Source of the DNA: Hygrophila difformis
Taxonomy: Eukaryota > Streptophyta > Magnoliopsida > Lamiales > Acanthaceae
Reading direction: 5' to 3'
Length of the DNA stretch: 64,000 nucleotides
Assembly: GCA_030278955.1 (NCBI GenBank)
Contig: JAOANR010000002.1
Span: 8,421,982 to 8,485,981 of the forward strand
This document shows positions 11,329-21,751 of the stretch, piece by piece. The notes below the pieces were generated by a model. It was not told the DNA's origin and did no database searches. It was given only the letters and a program-made list of their open reading frames with translations. Position 1 is the first letter of the stretch, and each line of letters opens with the position of its first letter. A program made the translations under genes and the position numbers.

Positions 11329-12681
11329 GCTTATTTATATTCATGTACTTTTCTTCATCACCACCGAGATTACCAATAGCATCCTTCATGCAAAATGAAC
11401 TAACTGAGGTCAAACAATAAAGTATACAGGAATATGGTAACAGAACTACAAGTTCTCATTAGATCCCACTTGAAGAGGATACATGAATATTGTAAAAATG
11501 TGATGATTTTATTGATTTATGCTATTTATATATACTATGTATAGATGGATTCGTATTCCTAATTAAGAAGATAAGATTATTATACGGATAGAGTAATAAT
11601 GATCTAATTTCAAATAAATGATTCATTTTCAATTATACGTCTCCAATTTCTGTATGAAACTCCTGTAGGTCAATGGATTTGAGGGTCATTGGTTAGGAAT
11701 ACGAAAACAAGAGGATAATCAAACAAAGACAAAAAGTATTGGTTAAGAAGCGAAACTGGAATTTTACGAAGGTAAGACAATCTCCAATGGTCTTGTAAAA
11801 TCCAAAATGGGGTGGCACCTTCTCTCCAATTAAATCCAAAACTAGAATATTGATGTAATTTTGTATTATGCTTAATAATTTTATACTTCGCATAGTTTTT
11901 TTATTAAATTAATTTTATATTTAATTAGATTAGAAATTTTAAGGTTTCTTTATAAAACTAAATAACTACGCAAACATGAGATTAAGTTAATAGTCATCTA
12001 AATCAACAGCGGATCTTCCAATATTATAGGAAAACATAGATGAATTTGTATTGCATTTGTGTCGGGTTAATGTATAAAATAAAATAAAATAGATGTAGAA
12101 TAAAATATAAAATAAAATATAGTTTTGTTGAGTGAGATCTTGTTGGATTCGTCTAATCACATAGATGTAGAATACCAAATTTTAATAATTTTACTTTAAT
12201 ATAATTTGAGATACTAAGCATTCAAAATATGTCTTGGATTGTGTTAAATTATGGGATGCAACATTCATTTTGAAATGGAGGGAGTATATACTTATGGTTT
12301 CTTTTGTAACATTTATTAATACGGTTCATTATTCGACCTTAATTAAATTTTGTGTTGCCGTTATATAAGAAAAATATACTCTAAGTGATGTCTTATTTGA
12401 TTAGTCTAATAACATAATAAGACAATCCTAACTATCTGCTTGGTAATCTCGGTTACATCCTTCTCCACAAAGATTTTATTCTTGGAACAAAATTATCACA
12501 AGTTTTCTGGCAATTTAGAGAATCAAATTTTCCCCCAAAATGAATTAGCTATAGAAGACGACAGCAATCAACATCATTTTCGCAGTAGCTAACCAGGAAA
12601 GAAATCATTTACGGATGTCATCAATCAAGGAAAACTGGTGGTAAAAGGATAAAATCAAAATAACAAGCATTCTGCCACTAC
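11329..12681. other. Helitron interior without recognised genes
   Basis: The first 150 bp (to about 11480) matches 62130-62245 of the other Helitron (TGTACTTTTCTTCATCACCACC, then CAGAACTACAAGTTCTCATT). The rest is AT-rich with short frames only. A Stowaway-like end (GGAGGGAGTATA) occurs at about 12279. I see no gene. Confidence 0.45.
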
Positions 12682-13392
12682 CATTCTTAGGACATTTTCA
12701 GTGTTTGTCTCCAATAACCTCCCTAATGACACCGTATTTACTCTATTATTTCCATATGAAGATGGAGTTTGCTCGGCAACTCCTTCAGTAATCATATGCT
12801 TCACTCTAATCTGCACAAAAATGAAAAAGGATTATACAAGACCAAATATGTGATCATTCAGTAAGTCGTTGCATCCAAACTGAGAGTGACATTCAAATAA
12901 ACCAAAAAGTCCAGCAGAAGATAGCTTCCTAATTTGGAACTCACATAATCGCTATAACTGTAATATAGCACACAAGATGAAGTCATGCCATCTTTACCAG
13001 CACGACCACACTCCTACACACCAGAAGATAATGCTGTCATATTATATTGCATAAAAATCATTAAACTTCCAATAGTGAAAAAGTGTGCTTCAATGACTTC
13101 CTGATGATACCCTTAAATGGATTTTGATAGAGTGATGAATGACAAACCGATTTTGGTATAGAGTGATGAATGACAAACCGAACATCAAGATTGTTAATGC
13201 CTATCAAGGATTATGTCAATACATGCCATTTACAAGCTCCATATGCAAGAAAAAGGTCAGAGAGGTTACCCATTCCAAATGCTACTGTTGTGCATATTAT
13301 GTTGATCTCATCCTTGCTCCACTGTTTCTGAATCACTGCACGCAGATTAGCATCCATGCTGCCATGGTAAAGGCTGCCTTATGGCCATACTC
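12682..13392 (-). pseudogene. Captured RecQ (BLM/RECQ4-type) helicase exons
   Basis: Fragment of a plant RecQ-family DNA helicase, minus strand. Exon 13392-13270 encodes HKAAF, then YHGSMDANLRAVIQKQWSKD and TTVAFGMG, but one base is missing after AAF, which shifts the frame. The next exon (about 13200-13100) encodes VRFVIHHSIPKS, contains a tandem duplication of about 30 bp (GGTTTGTCATTCATCACTC twice) and then a stop before GYHQE. Exon 13013-12945 encodes ECGRAGKDGMTSSCVLYYSY (motif VI, the arginine-finger region), and exon 12810-12682 encodes IRVKHMITEGVAEQTP through LETNTENVLRM. Splice sites are still GT-AG. The N-terminal helicase motifs and the rest of the protein are absent. Introns are retained, as expected for DNA-level capture by a Helitron. 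Confidence 0.85.
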
Positions 13393-14252
13393 CTGAAAAG
13401 AAGAGATTAAAGTTTTACTATAGGCTGAATGTTGTCAAGCATTTAACAATTGTTCTGTTTTCAATAAAATACAATGCTCCCTCCATTACAAAATATTTTC
13501 ACCGGATGGGTTTGTTGTGTCATAATGCCAATTACTGTGTTTTTAACACTGAAGATAGTTTACACATTTAATTGAACCAGTGTTACAATTGTTCAAACAC
13601 TTGAACTGAGAGACTTAAATGAATCCACTATCTTAGACGAAATTTTATGCTAATTGTTTAAGTCTAATAGTGTTGTTCAAATATTTGCTGTAGTAAACCT
13701 TGCTGTCATGTTAAGAGTAAGCAACACGCAGAGCAATGGTTTAAAGAGTTCACTGATTTAGGGCTTGGAGGTCGAAACTGGTTTTTAAGTTCTAGTTTTA
13801 AAAATAAGTCTTGGCAGAGTTAAAAATTGCAGGATAACTTGAATAAGAGAGCAAGAAAACAAAAGATGAAGTGCAACATGGAGGCACTCCATGGACACGT
13901 GCCATGGAATGCCTTCTACCTTGTTGAACCCCTGAGCCACACAGGGGAAAATCACATATTGCCTGCCCCATCGGACACTTTTTACCCGTATGATTATGTG
14001 GAATATAATACAACAGATTTCCATATAATTTAACTGCATAATATAGAATTCTAAATCAATTTCTTGGGCCCGGCCTCACAACCGGGAAAAATAAATCAGA
14101 AACACAAACCAAGATCAAAGAAAAGACATCCACTACTTATTTTGGCATGGTCAACAACAAAACAGTAACAAACTCAAACAAAAAACTTCAAAAGTACACC
14201 AAAAGAGCAGCATAGCATTTTGCTGCAAGTATCAAAGGCAGAAATAAGATAC

Positions 14253-14692
14253 CTCTTCAGCCGCTCATTTTCTGTAGGTCTTGTATGCTCTTGATAGACC
14301 GCATGTTTGCGCTGCTTCAATTCTGTATTCATTGGCCCAATCCTGTCAGGCACAATGAAGATGCACAAGTTGTGTATCAGGTAATTACAAAAAAAAAAAA
14401 AGTGTGGAAATAAATGAACAAGATTTGGATGAATCCTACATTGTACGACATCCAGGAGCATTCCTGAAAACATCAGATACTACTTTTCCGATGTTCTTCC
14501 AATGTATGATATCTGCACCTTCATTGTGACTACTGCAAGCACCAGACTGCTTCCCAAACTCCCTTAGCAAACACCTAGTAAAATCCGAAGGTGTCAAACC
14601 TTCATTTCTATATGCTTTCACAGAGGACACCAGAGTGTTTGTAATGTTAAAGAAAACTTCGGCATCAGCAACTTGCTCCCGTGGCTTTTGTA
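14253..14692 (-). pseudogene. Captured NSE4 (SMC5/6 kleisin) exons
   Basis: Two adjacent exons resembling plant NSE4, the kleisin subunit of the SMC5/6 DNA-repair complex. Exon 14692-14440 encodes KPREQVADAEVFFNITNTLV, then GLTPSDFTRCLLREFG and VFRNAPGCRT. A GT donor (14439) leads to exon 14342-14253, which encodes IGPMNTELKQRKHAVYQEH and RPTENERLKR, ending at a GT donor. Both exons are open and the splice phase (2) is preserved. Start and C-terminal winged-helix part are missing, so it is a fragment. The assignment rests on the ITNTLV..GLTPSDF..GPMNTELKQRK signature recalled for this family. Confidence 0.75.
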
Positions 14693-14699
14693 CTGATAG

Positions 14700-16088
14700 A
14701 AAAATAAAGCAAAAAACAAAAGCATGAGACAAAATATGTAAGTAAACATTGTTTTCCCAACCAAATACATATAAATCACATAAAGAAGTAACAACACTAT
14801 TACTTATAAGGAAGAACAAATCCACCATGAAACTAAGTTAATGAATCTTCTTGGATGAATAATAATAAAAATCTACAACAATTACAGTTCTTCACTTAAT
14901 GGCATAATTTGACCAGAAAAAGAAGACTGCACCAAGAAAAATCCTTAAAGAAAAGCTTTCACTTAATTCAAATTCAAAAAAGCTCATTAAAACATTAAAT
15001 AAGCAATTGATTAACCTCATAATACTCGTGTACTAAAAACTTAATACAGGAAGACCGATCTAAAGTATTTTCTAACATCACTTAAAATAGCTTCATATTA
15101 AATGCAATACAGTACGAACAAAAATTTTTAATGAAAAACTGCGTGTTACAATACTTTTCAACAACTGGAAAACCATACTCCAACACCGCTGCATATTGTA
15201 ACCAGAGGTTCAGAGTCAAATTAGAAGGCATCCAGTTCAAAAGGACAAGAATTGCCAATAAAAACATTACACACTTACCACTATCGTCCTCCTACTCAAT
15301 CCCAGAATGCAAAGGTATTATTTGGATCAATTCCAAACTTCTCTAGTATCTACATTTAATAACTAGAAAAGCTTTTCGTTTAATATCAAATGATTGATTA
15401 GGCAAATCATAATCCACTTTGATAGCCATAGCCATAAATACATAATCACCCCAAAAAATAATATGGCATATAGATTTATGTGAAAATGGGACCTCCATAG
15501 CACTACCGAAAAAAAAGATCATGGTTTAATAACATATGGCACAGAATGAATAAAGGAAATGCCAACTCCAATGGAAGTGAAAAGGTGTCTTCTTAGGTCA
15601 AGCCTGTACAAAAATTTATGCTCGTCTCTCTGATTTTATAAAAGAAAAAGGGGATGAAAATGTTAGAACATGCCACAGGGTCAAATCAAAAGCATGAAGA
15701 AGATGCAATATAGGTCATTGCCAAGTCATCAGAAATTAGATATCTGGAGAAGAGAAATGAAAATAAAACTTTCAATTTCTGATTTAATGGGGAACTGAGT
15801 CGTAGGCAAGAAAGGGAAGAAAGGCAGTGAGTCAAACATCATTTTTTATGGAGGGTAGGTCAAACACTGATTTAATTATGTACTTCTAAATCGTCCTCCT
15901 AAGAAGGATGTTTGATTTAATGGGGAACTGAGCCATAGGCAACAAAGGCAGTGAATCTAAGATTGGTCCAGAAAGCCCAGGCAAGATAGTGTCACTCTTT
16001 CGGGTACGAAAACTATGTTATTACTCAAATCTTCCGAGATTACTTCATTGGGAATTGGGAAGCAAGCAAAAAGTAAAAAAGTACAAAC
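14700..16088. other. Helitron interior without recognised genes
   Basis: AT-rich sequence with short frames only. A partial duplication of GATTTAATGGGGAACTGAG..GCCATAGGCAA occurs at about 15780 and 15911. No gene or RNA recognised. Confidence 0.4.
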
Positions 16089-16170
16089 CTTCATGATGAG
16101 CGCGAACAAGCGCAAGCCTTAACTTCTCCGGCCTCACCACCGGCCTTCTACAGTCCTTCCATGTGATCAT
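16089..16170 (-). pseudogene. Possible captured first exon, unknown gene
   Basis: Minus-strand ATG at 16170-16168 opens a short frame (MITWKDCRRPVVRP then EKLRLALVRAHHEG) that runs into a GT donor at 16088 (GTTTGTAC). It is markedly more GC-rich than its surroundings, which suggests a captured coding exon, but I do not recognise the protein. Confidence 0.3.
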
Positions 16171-19100
16171 GTCCAATAAAATTTTTTTGACACACACTAA
16201 GTAGCTTCACCTAAAAAATCCAACAAAAATATAAGTTTGAAGGCATGTTACAATTAATGGAAGCATTCCAATAACTACATAATTTTCAGAACGTAAGCAT
16301 TCCAAAAAATTGGGTGCTTTGGGAGATGAAAATAGGCCGACACATGAACCTGCTCGAATAGAAATTAGACAGCTGCATCTTCATCATCGTCATCAAAATG
16401 GAGAGCTTAAACTACTTAACAGGAACACTAAAATATGGGACTTTCTAACCGAACTTTTCCCTTGAATTTGGCCAAATCTATTTCAAACATTTGAATGTCT
16501 TTCAATAATTTTTTTTTTTAAAAAAAGTATGGCGATTGCACTCATCAATTCAGTAAAGTTTTTCACAAAAGCATAGAAAATGAAATCTCTCGGTATTCGG
16601 TAGGAGAAAAATCCTAAACGGTCAGATGCTTTAAGAGATTAGGGTAAGCCTTAAGCAGTTGATATATTGGAATGTGCAACCGACCATTGAATCAACATAG
16701 AAAAGAAACACAAAAAAGAAAGCAGAGATAATAAAGTGGTAAATCTTCAACATTGGTTTGAAGTGGAAGCTAATTATTAAGGGTTTTTTTTTTTGGTGAG
16801 GCATTAAAATTGATAATCCTACATGATGATTTATTCCGGCAGAAGCTCCTCCTCTATGCATCAACTTGTTGCAAGCCATTGTCAAGTAATGAAGTTGTCA
16901 ACCTCATTCATGTTACAACATCTAACTAAACGTGATTGTATTTAACAAACACATATCCAATCACTTTAATTGATATCTCCCGGTAATTTTTTAATTACCA
17001 TCCAATTCGCAAAATCTATTATAGAGGATTACTATCTCTTCATATCTCTTTTTGAGAAACTACAGTACTACACCACCAATAGAAAGTCAAACTGATAACC
17101 TACATCCCAAATATCAAATAAGGAAATCAAAAGGGCCACTTACATTGATGACTGTAGTGTTCTTGAACTTCTTCAATAGTGTAGAGAGTCAAAATTGATG
17201 AAGCACTCCCATTTGCTGTTAAACCTCAGGCTAAAACACCAAAATTGATCAAAATATGTGACAAAACAAAGAGCCCTTAGTTAAGACTGAACTATAAGCG
17301 GCATTCCTTTATTCATACTTTTTCGTTGAATGAAGAACATGACAAAACAACAGTTAATATTCACTGAAGAACTCAGGCATATATCTTACAAAAACTCATT
17401 TTAGCACGAACTATGCAGCTTTCACGTCTAAATTGTTGACTTCAGTTTTTGTAATAGAAAAGGGCCAAAGAATTTCACCACCAACCAATTTGAAGATTCA
17501 ATACTCAATGCATTTGAACAAAAGTTACCATCTGAAGAACCCTCCATTAAAAAGCAAGTTAAAACATAGTACAAAAATCTACAAGTTCAGTACAATAGAC
17601 AAAAGGAAATAGGAAGTGTTTACACATATGATGCGTTGGAAAAGCCCAGCACAAAGATAAATAAACATGGCTAGAACGGCAATTAAAGCCAACTGAAAAG
17701 GGCTGACCACACATAGCTAGAAAGTCGTATGCTATAAAATTTCCAAAAGAAATCAGTAACATGGAAGTATATAATCACACCGCAATCACCAGCTGTTGTA
17801 CCAATTTGTCCAGGTGAAGCAACGATGAAAGCATCACCAATTGTGGGTGATACTTTAGCTGGAGGAAAAGGGAGGAATGGTCATTTATAAGAAATATAAT
17901 ATTTCAACATTGGGATAGTTAAAGCGTGTAAGCAAGACTTTCCATAACAGTTATAGCTTTACCATGGGACGCTTCCATGGGGAATGCAAGGCTTGTCTAG
18001 GCAAGGGCGTGCGAGCTACAATAAATAACAATGCAGGAATGATACAAATATTCTAAAAGTAAATATAAAAATCACAAAGTAGTGCAACAATAAATGGCTC
18101 ACCACTTCTTTTGCATGTGCCTGGTTTGTTTGGAACAACATAAACATTCGTTGATGGATAAGAGTTCAACAAAGGATCAGAGGAAAAGCTAAATTTTAAA
18201 AGGGAAAAAATATTAACTAAATTGGCATATCATTTGTGCCAATTTAGCAATTCATGGTACACAAATAGCTTTAGGAATGAGGAAACGGTTTGTACTGACA
18301 TTAACTAAATTGGCACCTCATTTGTGCACTTTATTATTGTAGTATTTGTGCATGAATTATTGGCTACAACTGCAATAATAGACTGTAGAACAAGAAACAA
18401 ACTACTCTGTCGAAAATAAACCTTACAATCCCAAGCAAGAACAAGCACAAACTAATTGAATCCATGAGCAAGCTAAGAAATCGAAAGGCCCCTTGTATTC
18501 TACCCAAAATATGTGTAGTATTTGTACACGAGTTATTAGCAACACTTACCAATAGCATAACTACAACTACATCTTAGCAAAAACATAATTGTTGGCGACA
18601 TCTTACCAAAATCGAAAGGCTTTATCTTGGTGGTTTGTATTAGTGGATCAAATATCATAACTACAACCATTTGTTCGTGTAACACTAATGTAAACATGTG
18701 TGTGGGAAAAATTTGAGACCTTATGATAACTTGGCTTTTGGTTTGAGGAAATCAATGCTTTTAGGATGGTGCTACTACTTCATAGGAAACTGAGAGGGAT
18801 GGTGCAAATCAAATATGTGAAAAATAGCACACATGCATCCTTCAGGGGTGTCTTCGAGTGCCTCCACCACCACCCCAAGTTGCAATCTCATTATGCAATA
18901 CAGAAAATACCACATGTTAAAATGGAAAGAAAATGGAACAAAAGTGAGAATCATCCATAAAACACTATAAACTCCCGACTAACATTCAAATAAACTAAAC
19001 AATACATTATTTTCAAAGTGTAAAGAAAATTACTTAAAATGGGGTAATAGGCAGCTCTAAAATAATGCCCTTCAGCAATGTGATACAAGCCTTTGCTATT

Positions 19101-20039
19101 TGTGCAACAATGTGATGTGCCTCATCTATTCTTCGTATAATGCCCTTTTCCAGTGGATTAAAACTACTGGTTTCAATTGCCAACACCAGTAGCACATTAC
19201 TCAATGGGTAATTCTCAACCTTCTCGACAGTAGCTCTGAAACAGAGATTCCCATTTCTCAACGCTCAATAAAATCAACACTGAGGTGAATGATGGTGGAG
19301 TGGAACAATTAACGGAAGATAAGGAAAAGGATAACAATTAAAACATGAGAAACCAAACTATAGCCCAACAAAATTTAGTGGGATAAAAAAATCTTACAGG
19401 AATCATAAACCTTAAATTTAGACATGATAGCTTCTTCGCGTTGTTGATTGAACGCAAGGTGCCCAACATATTACCTATTAAATTATTTATTCATTTTATG
19501 TATTTACCTATTAACATATAATAGTTTAATAGCTATTGTTGGTTAATACTTCGCGTTTTTGACATAATGATATACTAATATACAATGATGTGTGCGATAG
19601 ACACACATAATTATTCCATTATTAAAAAAAAACATTAAGAAACTGGTGGCATAAATTATATAAATATATACTTATATTAAAATTAAATAATAAAAACCAT
19701 ATTTCTCTATCCATTGTAGTCGGTCATCTTGGAAATGCAATTCAGTTTTAAAGATAAAGAGCTGAATCCTTTCAAGTTGTGGCCATGAAAACCATGTACA
19801 TCTCAATAAAGAATGGGAAGGGAAACAATCAGTATTCCATTAATTTAATATCTTATTTTCCAAGTATTCAAAGATGGTATGAGTACAAATTCTGGGTTGG
19901 CATTAGAAATATAGCAAATTATTATAATTATAAAAATAAAAATCACATAAGAAATTGGTGGCATAGATGAAAAACATAATTTTTGATCTATTTTAGACTA
20001 TAAAATACAATTCAATTTCTAAAAATAAAGAGTCAATAC
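16171..20039. other. Helitron interior with blocks shared with the Helitron at 61546
   Basis: The part 17930-18170 (CATAACAGTTATAGCTTTAC, GCAAGGCTTGTCTAGG, ATATTCTAAAAGTAAAT) matches 63125-63345 of the other Helitron. At 17765-17860 the minus strand reads AKVSPTIGDAFIVASPGQIG, an exon-like open piece I do not recognise. At 19034-19261 a 75-codon minus-strand frame is likewise unassigned. At 19735-19800 there is a diverged duplicate of the 3' edge of the TTM exon (20015-20090). No complete gene. Confidence 0.4.
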
Positions 20040-20204
20040 CTTTCTATTTGTGCCCCTGAAAACCATGTAAGTCTCACCAAGAGCATCAATTGTTTCCAAT
20101 GACACTGAAAGACAGCCATTTGTAACTGTGTTTGATGCCCTTTTATAGCTAACAACTACTGTATATCCCAAGGCAAGCAAACCACCGAGGGTCATCTTGC
20201 CAAC
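20040..20204 (-). pseudogene. Captured TTM (CYTH-domain uridine kinase-like) exon
   Basis: A single 165-bp exon, open and flanked by AG (20205-20206) and GT (20039-20038). It encodes VGKMTLGGLLALGYTVVVSY, KRASNTVTNGCLSV and ETIDALGETYMVFRGTNRK. This matches, as I recall it, the C-terminal part of plant triphosphate tunnel metalloenzymes TTM1/TTM2 (CYTH domain fused to a uridine-kinase-like P-loop domain). All other exons are missing, so it is a captured fragment with no expected activity. Confidence 0.7.
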
Positions 20205-20447
20205 CTGATAGCATATAAAGGTCATATAACAGAGATATTGACATGCATTAGAAAAGCTAAAGTTTAATAAATAGGCAGATTCAAATTATAGGTCCAGTAA
20301 CAGGTTAGACAATTAAAAAACCTGACAACATGTTCCCATATAGAAAATCTAAAGAACGCAAGCAAGGAAAACAACAGTCAAGGAAAATCTAGTGAGCGTA
20401 GACATAGACATAGCAGCATTTTGAAAATAATTTCATGCCACAAATAC

Positions 20448-21215
20448 CTGTAAGTGGCTTTTAACAGGGTAAGTTGTCAACCCTTGAACTCCCATAACTC
20501 TAAGAACACCTTTAGCAGTCGTCCCTGAGACACGGTCACAAAGTATAGAGGTAAGCTTGGGCAAACTCAACTACGGTTGGCACGCATCGAAAAGTTAGAT
20601 GAGGATTTCTCTGGAGAACTTTGGAAAATTAACGAGTGCACACTAGAAGAGTCAGTGTGTTAGTATGTGGATTTCCTTGGATAACCCAGGAAATTAATCT
20701 TTTAAAGTGCATCTCAGATCTTCAATTGTGGTAAACTATTTCAATCACCTAAAATTGAGTAATAGTATGAGGTACATCGAGTCGAAACAGTAGAGCAAAA
20801 ATAAACAATCCTACACCTATCATGTGCTTGAGTAGCTCCATATTACAAGTTCTGAAAAAATTTGTTATATTCAAAATACTGAATAAAACAATCTAATGAA
20901 GTTAGACCATTATTCTTTTACCTTCATACCCTTGTTCTTCCCGGTATATGTTATCCTACACCATACATTCCACAATTAAAAAATTTAATCAAGGTTTACA
21001 TGCACATGTTCTTCCAAAACCATATAGCACAAGTTAAAAGAACTCACCATCTGCCCCGCCAAGCTGTGCAACAGCATCAACAAATCTTTCATGAAGTTCA
21101 TGCGACCACCGGAGGTGCTGCTTAGATGCTAAATTGGAATTATTGTTTGCATTGCTGGCTCCACTCCACTCATGGGATCCATTGAGCCATAGTCCACTGT
21201 CTGATTCTGATCAAC
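20448..21215 (-). pseudogene. Captured MYB-CC (PHR1-like) transcription factor exons
   Basis: Two consecutive exons of a MYB-CC (GARP, phosphate-starvation-response type) gene, minus strand. The upstream exon (about 21215-21048) encodes SNLASKQHLRWSHELHERFV, then DAVAQLGGADG, the first half of the MYB-like DNA-binding domain, ending at a GT donor. The second exon (20524-20448, 77 nt) encodes AKGVLRVMGVQGLTTYPVKS then HLQ, the second helix-turn-helix half, where the usual IYHVKSHLQ has become TYPVKSHLQ. The coiled-coil exon that should follow is replaced by the TTM exon. Frame is conserved across the splice, but this is a fragment. Confidence 0.8.
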
Positions 21216-21515
21216 TCAATTCCGTCAAATTACCCCTTTTGTAATTTGATGGCAGAATCCCGGTAAGCCCTGGCGATACAGAGAAGATGGCGGAAGCACA
21301 AATGGTGCGTGGGTTCGCGTGCAGACGACAGAGGCTGGCCGCGACAGCGATTGAGAGGAGGACGACATCAATTAAAATAAATATCAGAAATAAGCACTCT
21401 CCAAACTAAGTTCTCATCAACAGCATCGGATACGTACCTCATTCTCTGTAAAAGAAGAGAACTTCTCATTAGCAATCTCTTCACACCGTACAGTAGCAAC
21501 CATAATGTGGCCCAC

Positions 21516-21593
21516 TTGGGATTTAGCTCTTTGTATTTCTTGCTCTAATTGGGCAAGCCTCACCCTACTTGATTCTAACTGCTGAACATACAC
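21516..21593 (-). pseudogene. Captured TGA bZIP leucine-zipper exon
   Basis: The exon encodes VYVQQLESSRVRLAQLEQEI then QRAKSQ, the beginning of the leucine zipper of TGA-class bZIP transcription factors. It directly continues the basic-region exon at 27946-27864. In the intact gene family the two are neighbouring exons, and here the intron between them has been inflated by the nested Helitron 21750-27823. Downstream on the minus strand the frame continues into an unrecognised segment. Confidence 0.8.
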
Positions 21594-21751
21594 CTGCACA
21601 CCATTTAAGTTAATTAATTAACATCAGAGTAAACTTATATAATCAACTATGTATAATAGGAGTATATTTTGATCGAATAGATGAAATTAATGAAAGAGTT
21701 AAGTTGATAAAGATATGTATATAAGTGGATGGGCATGTGTATATATATATC

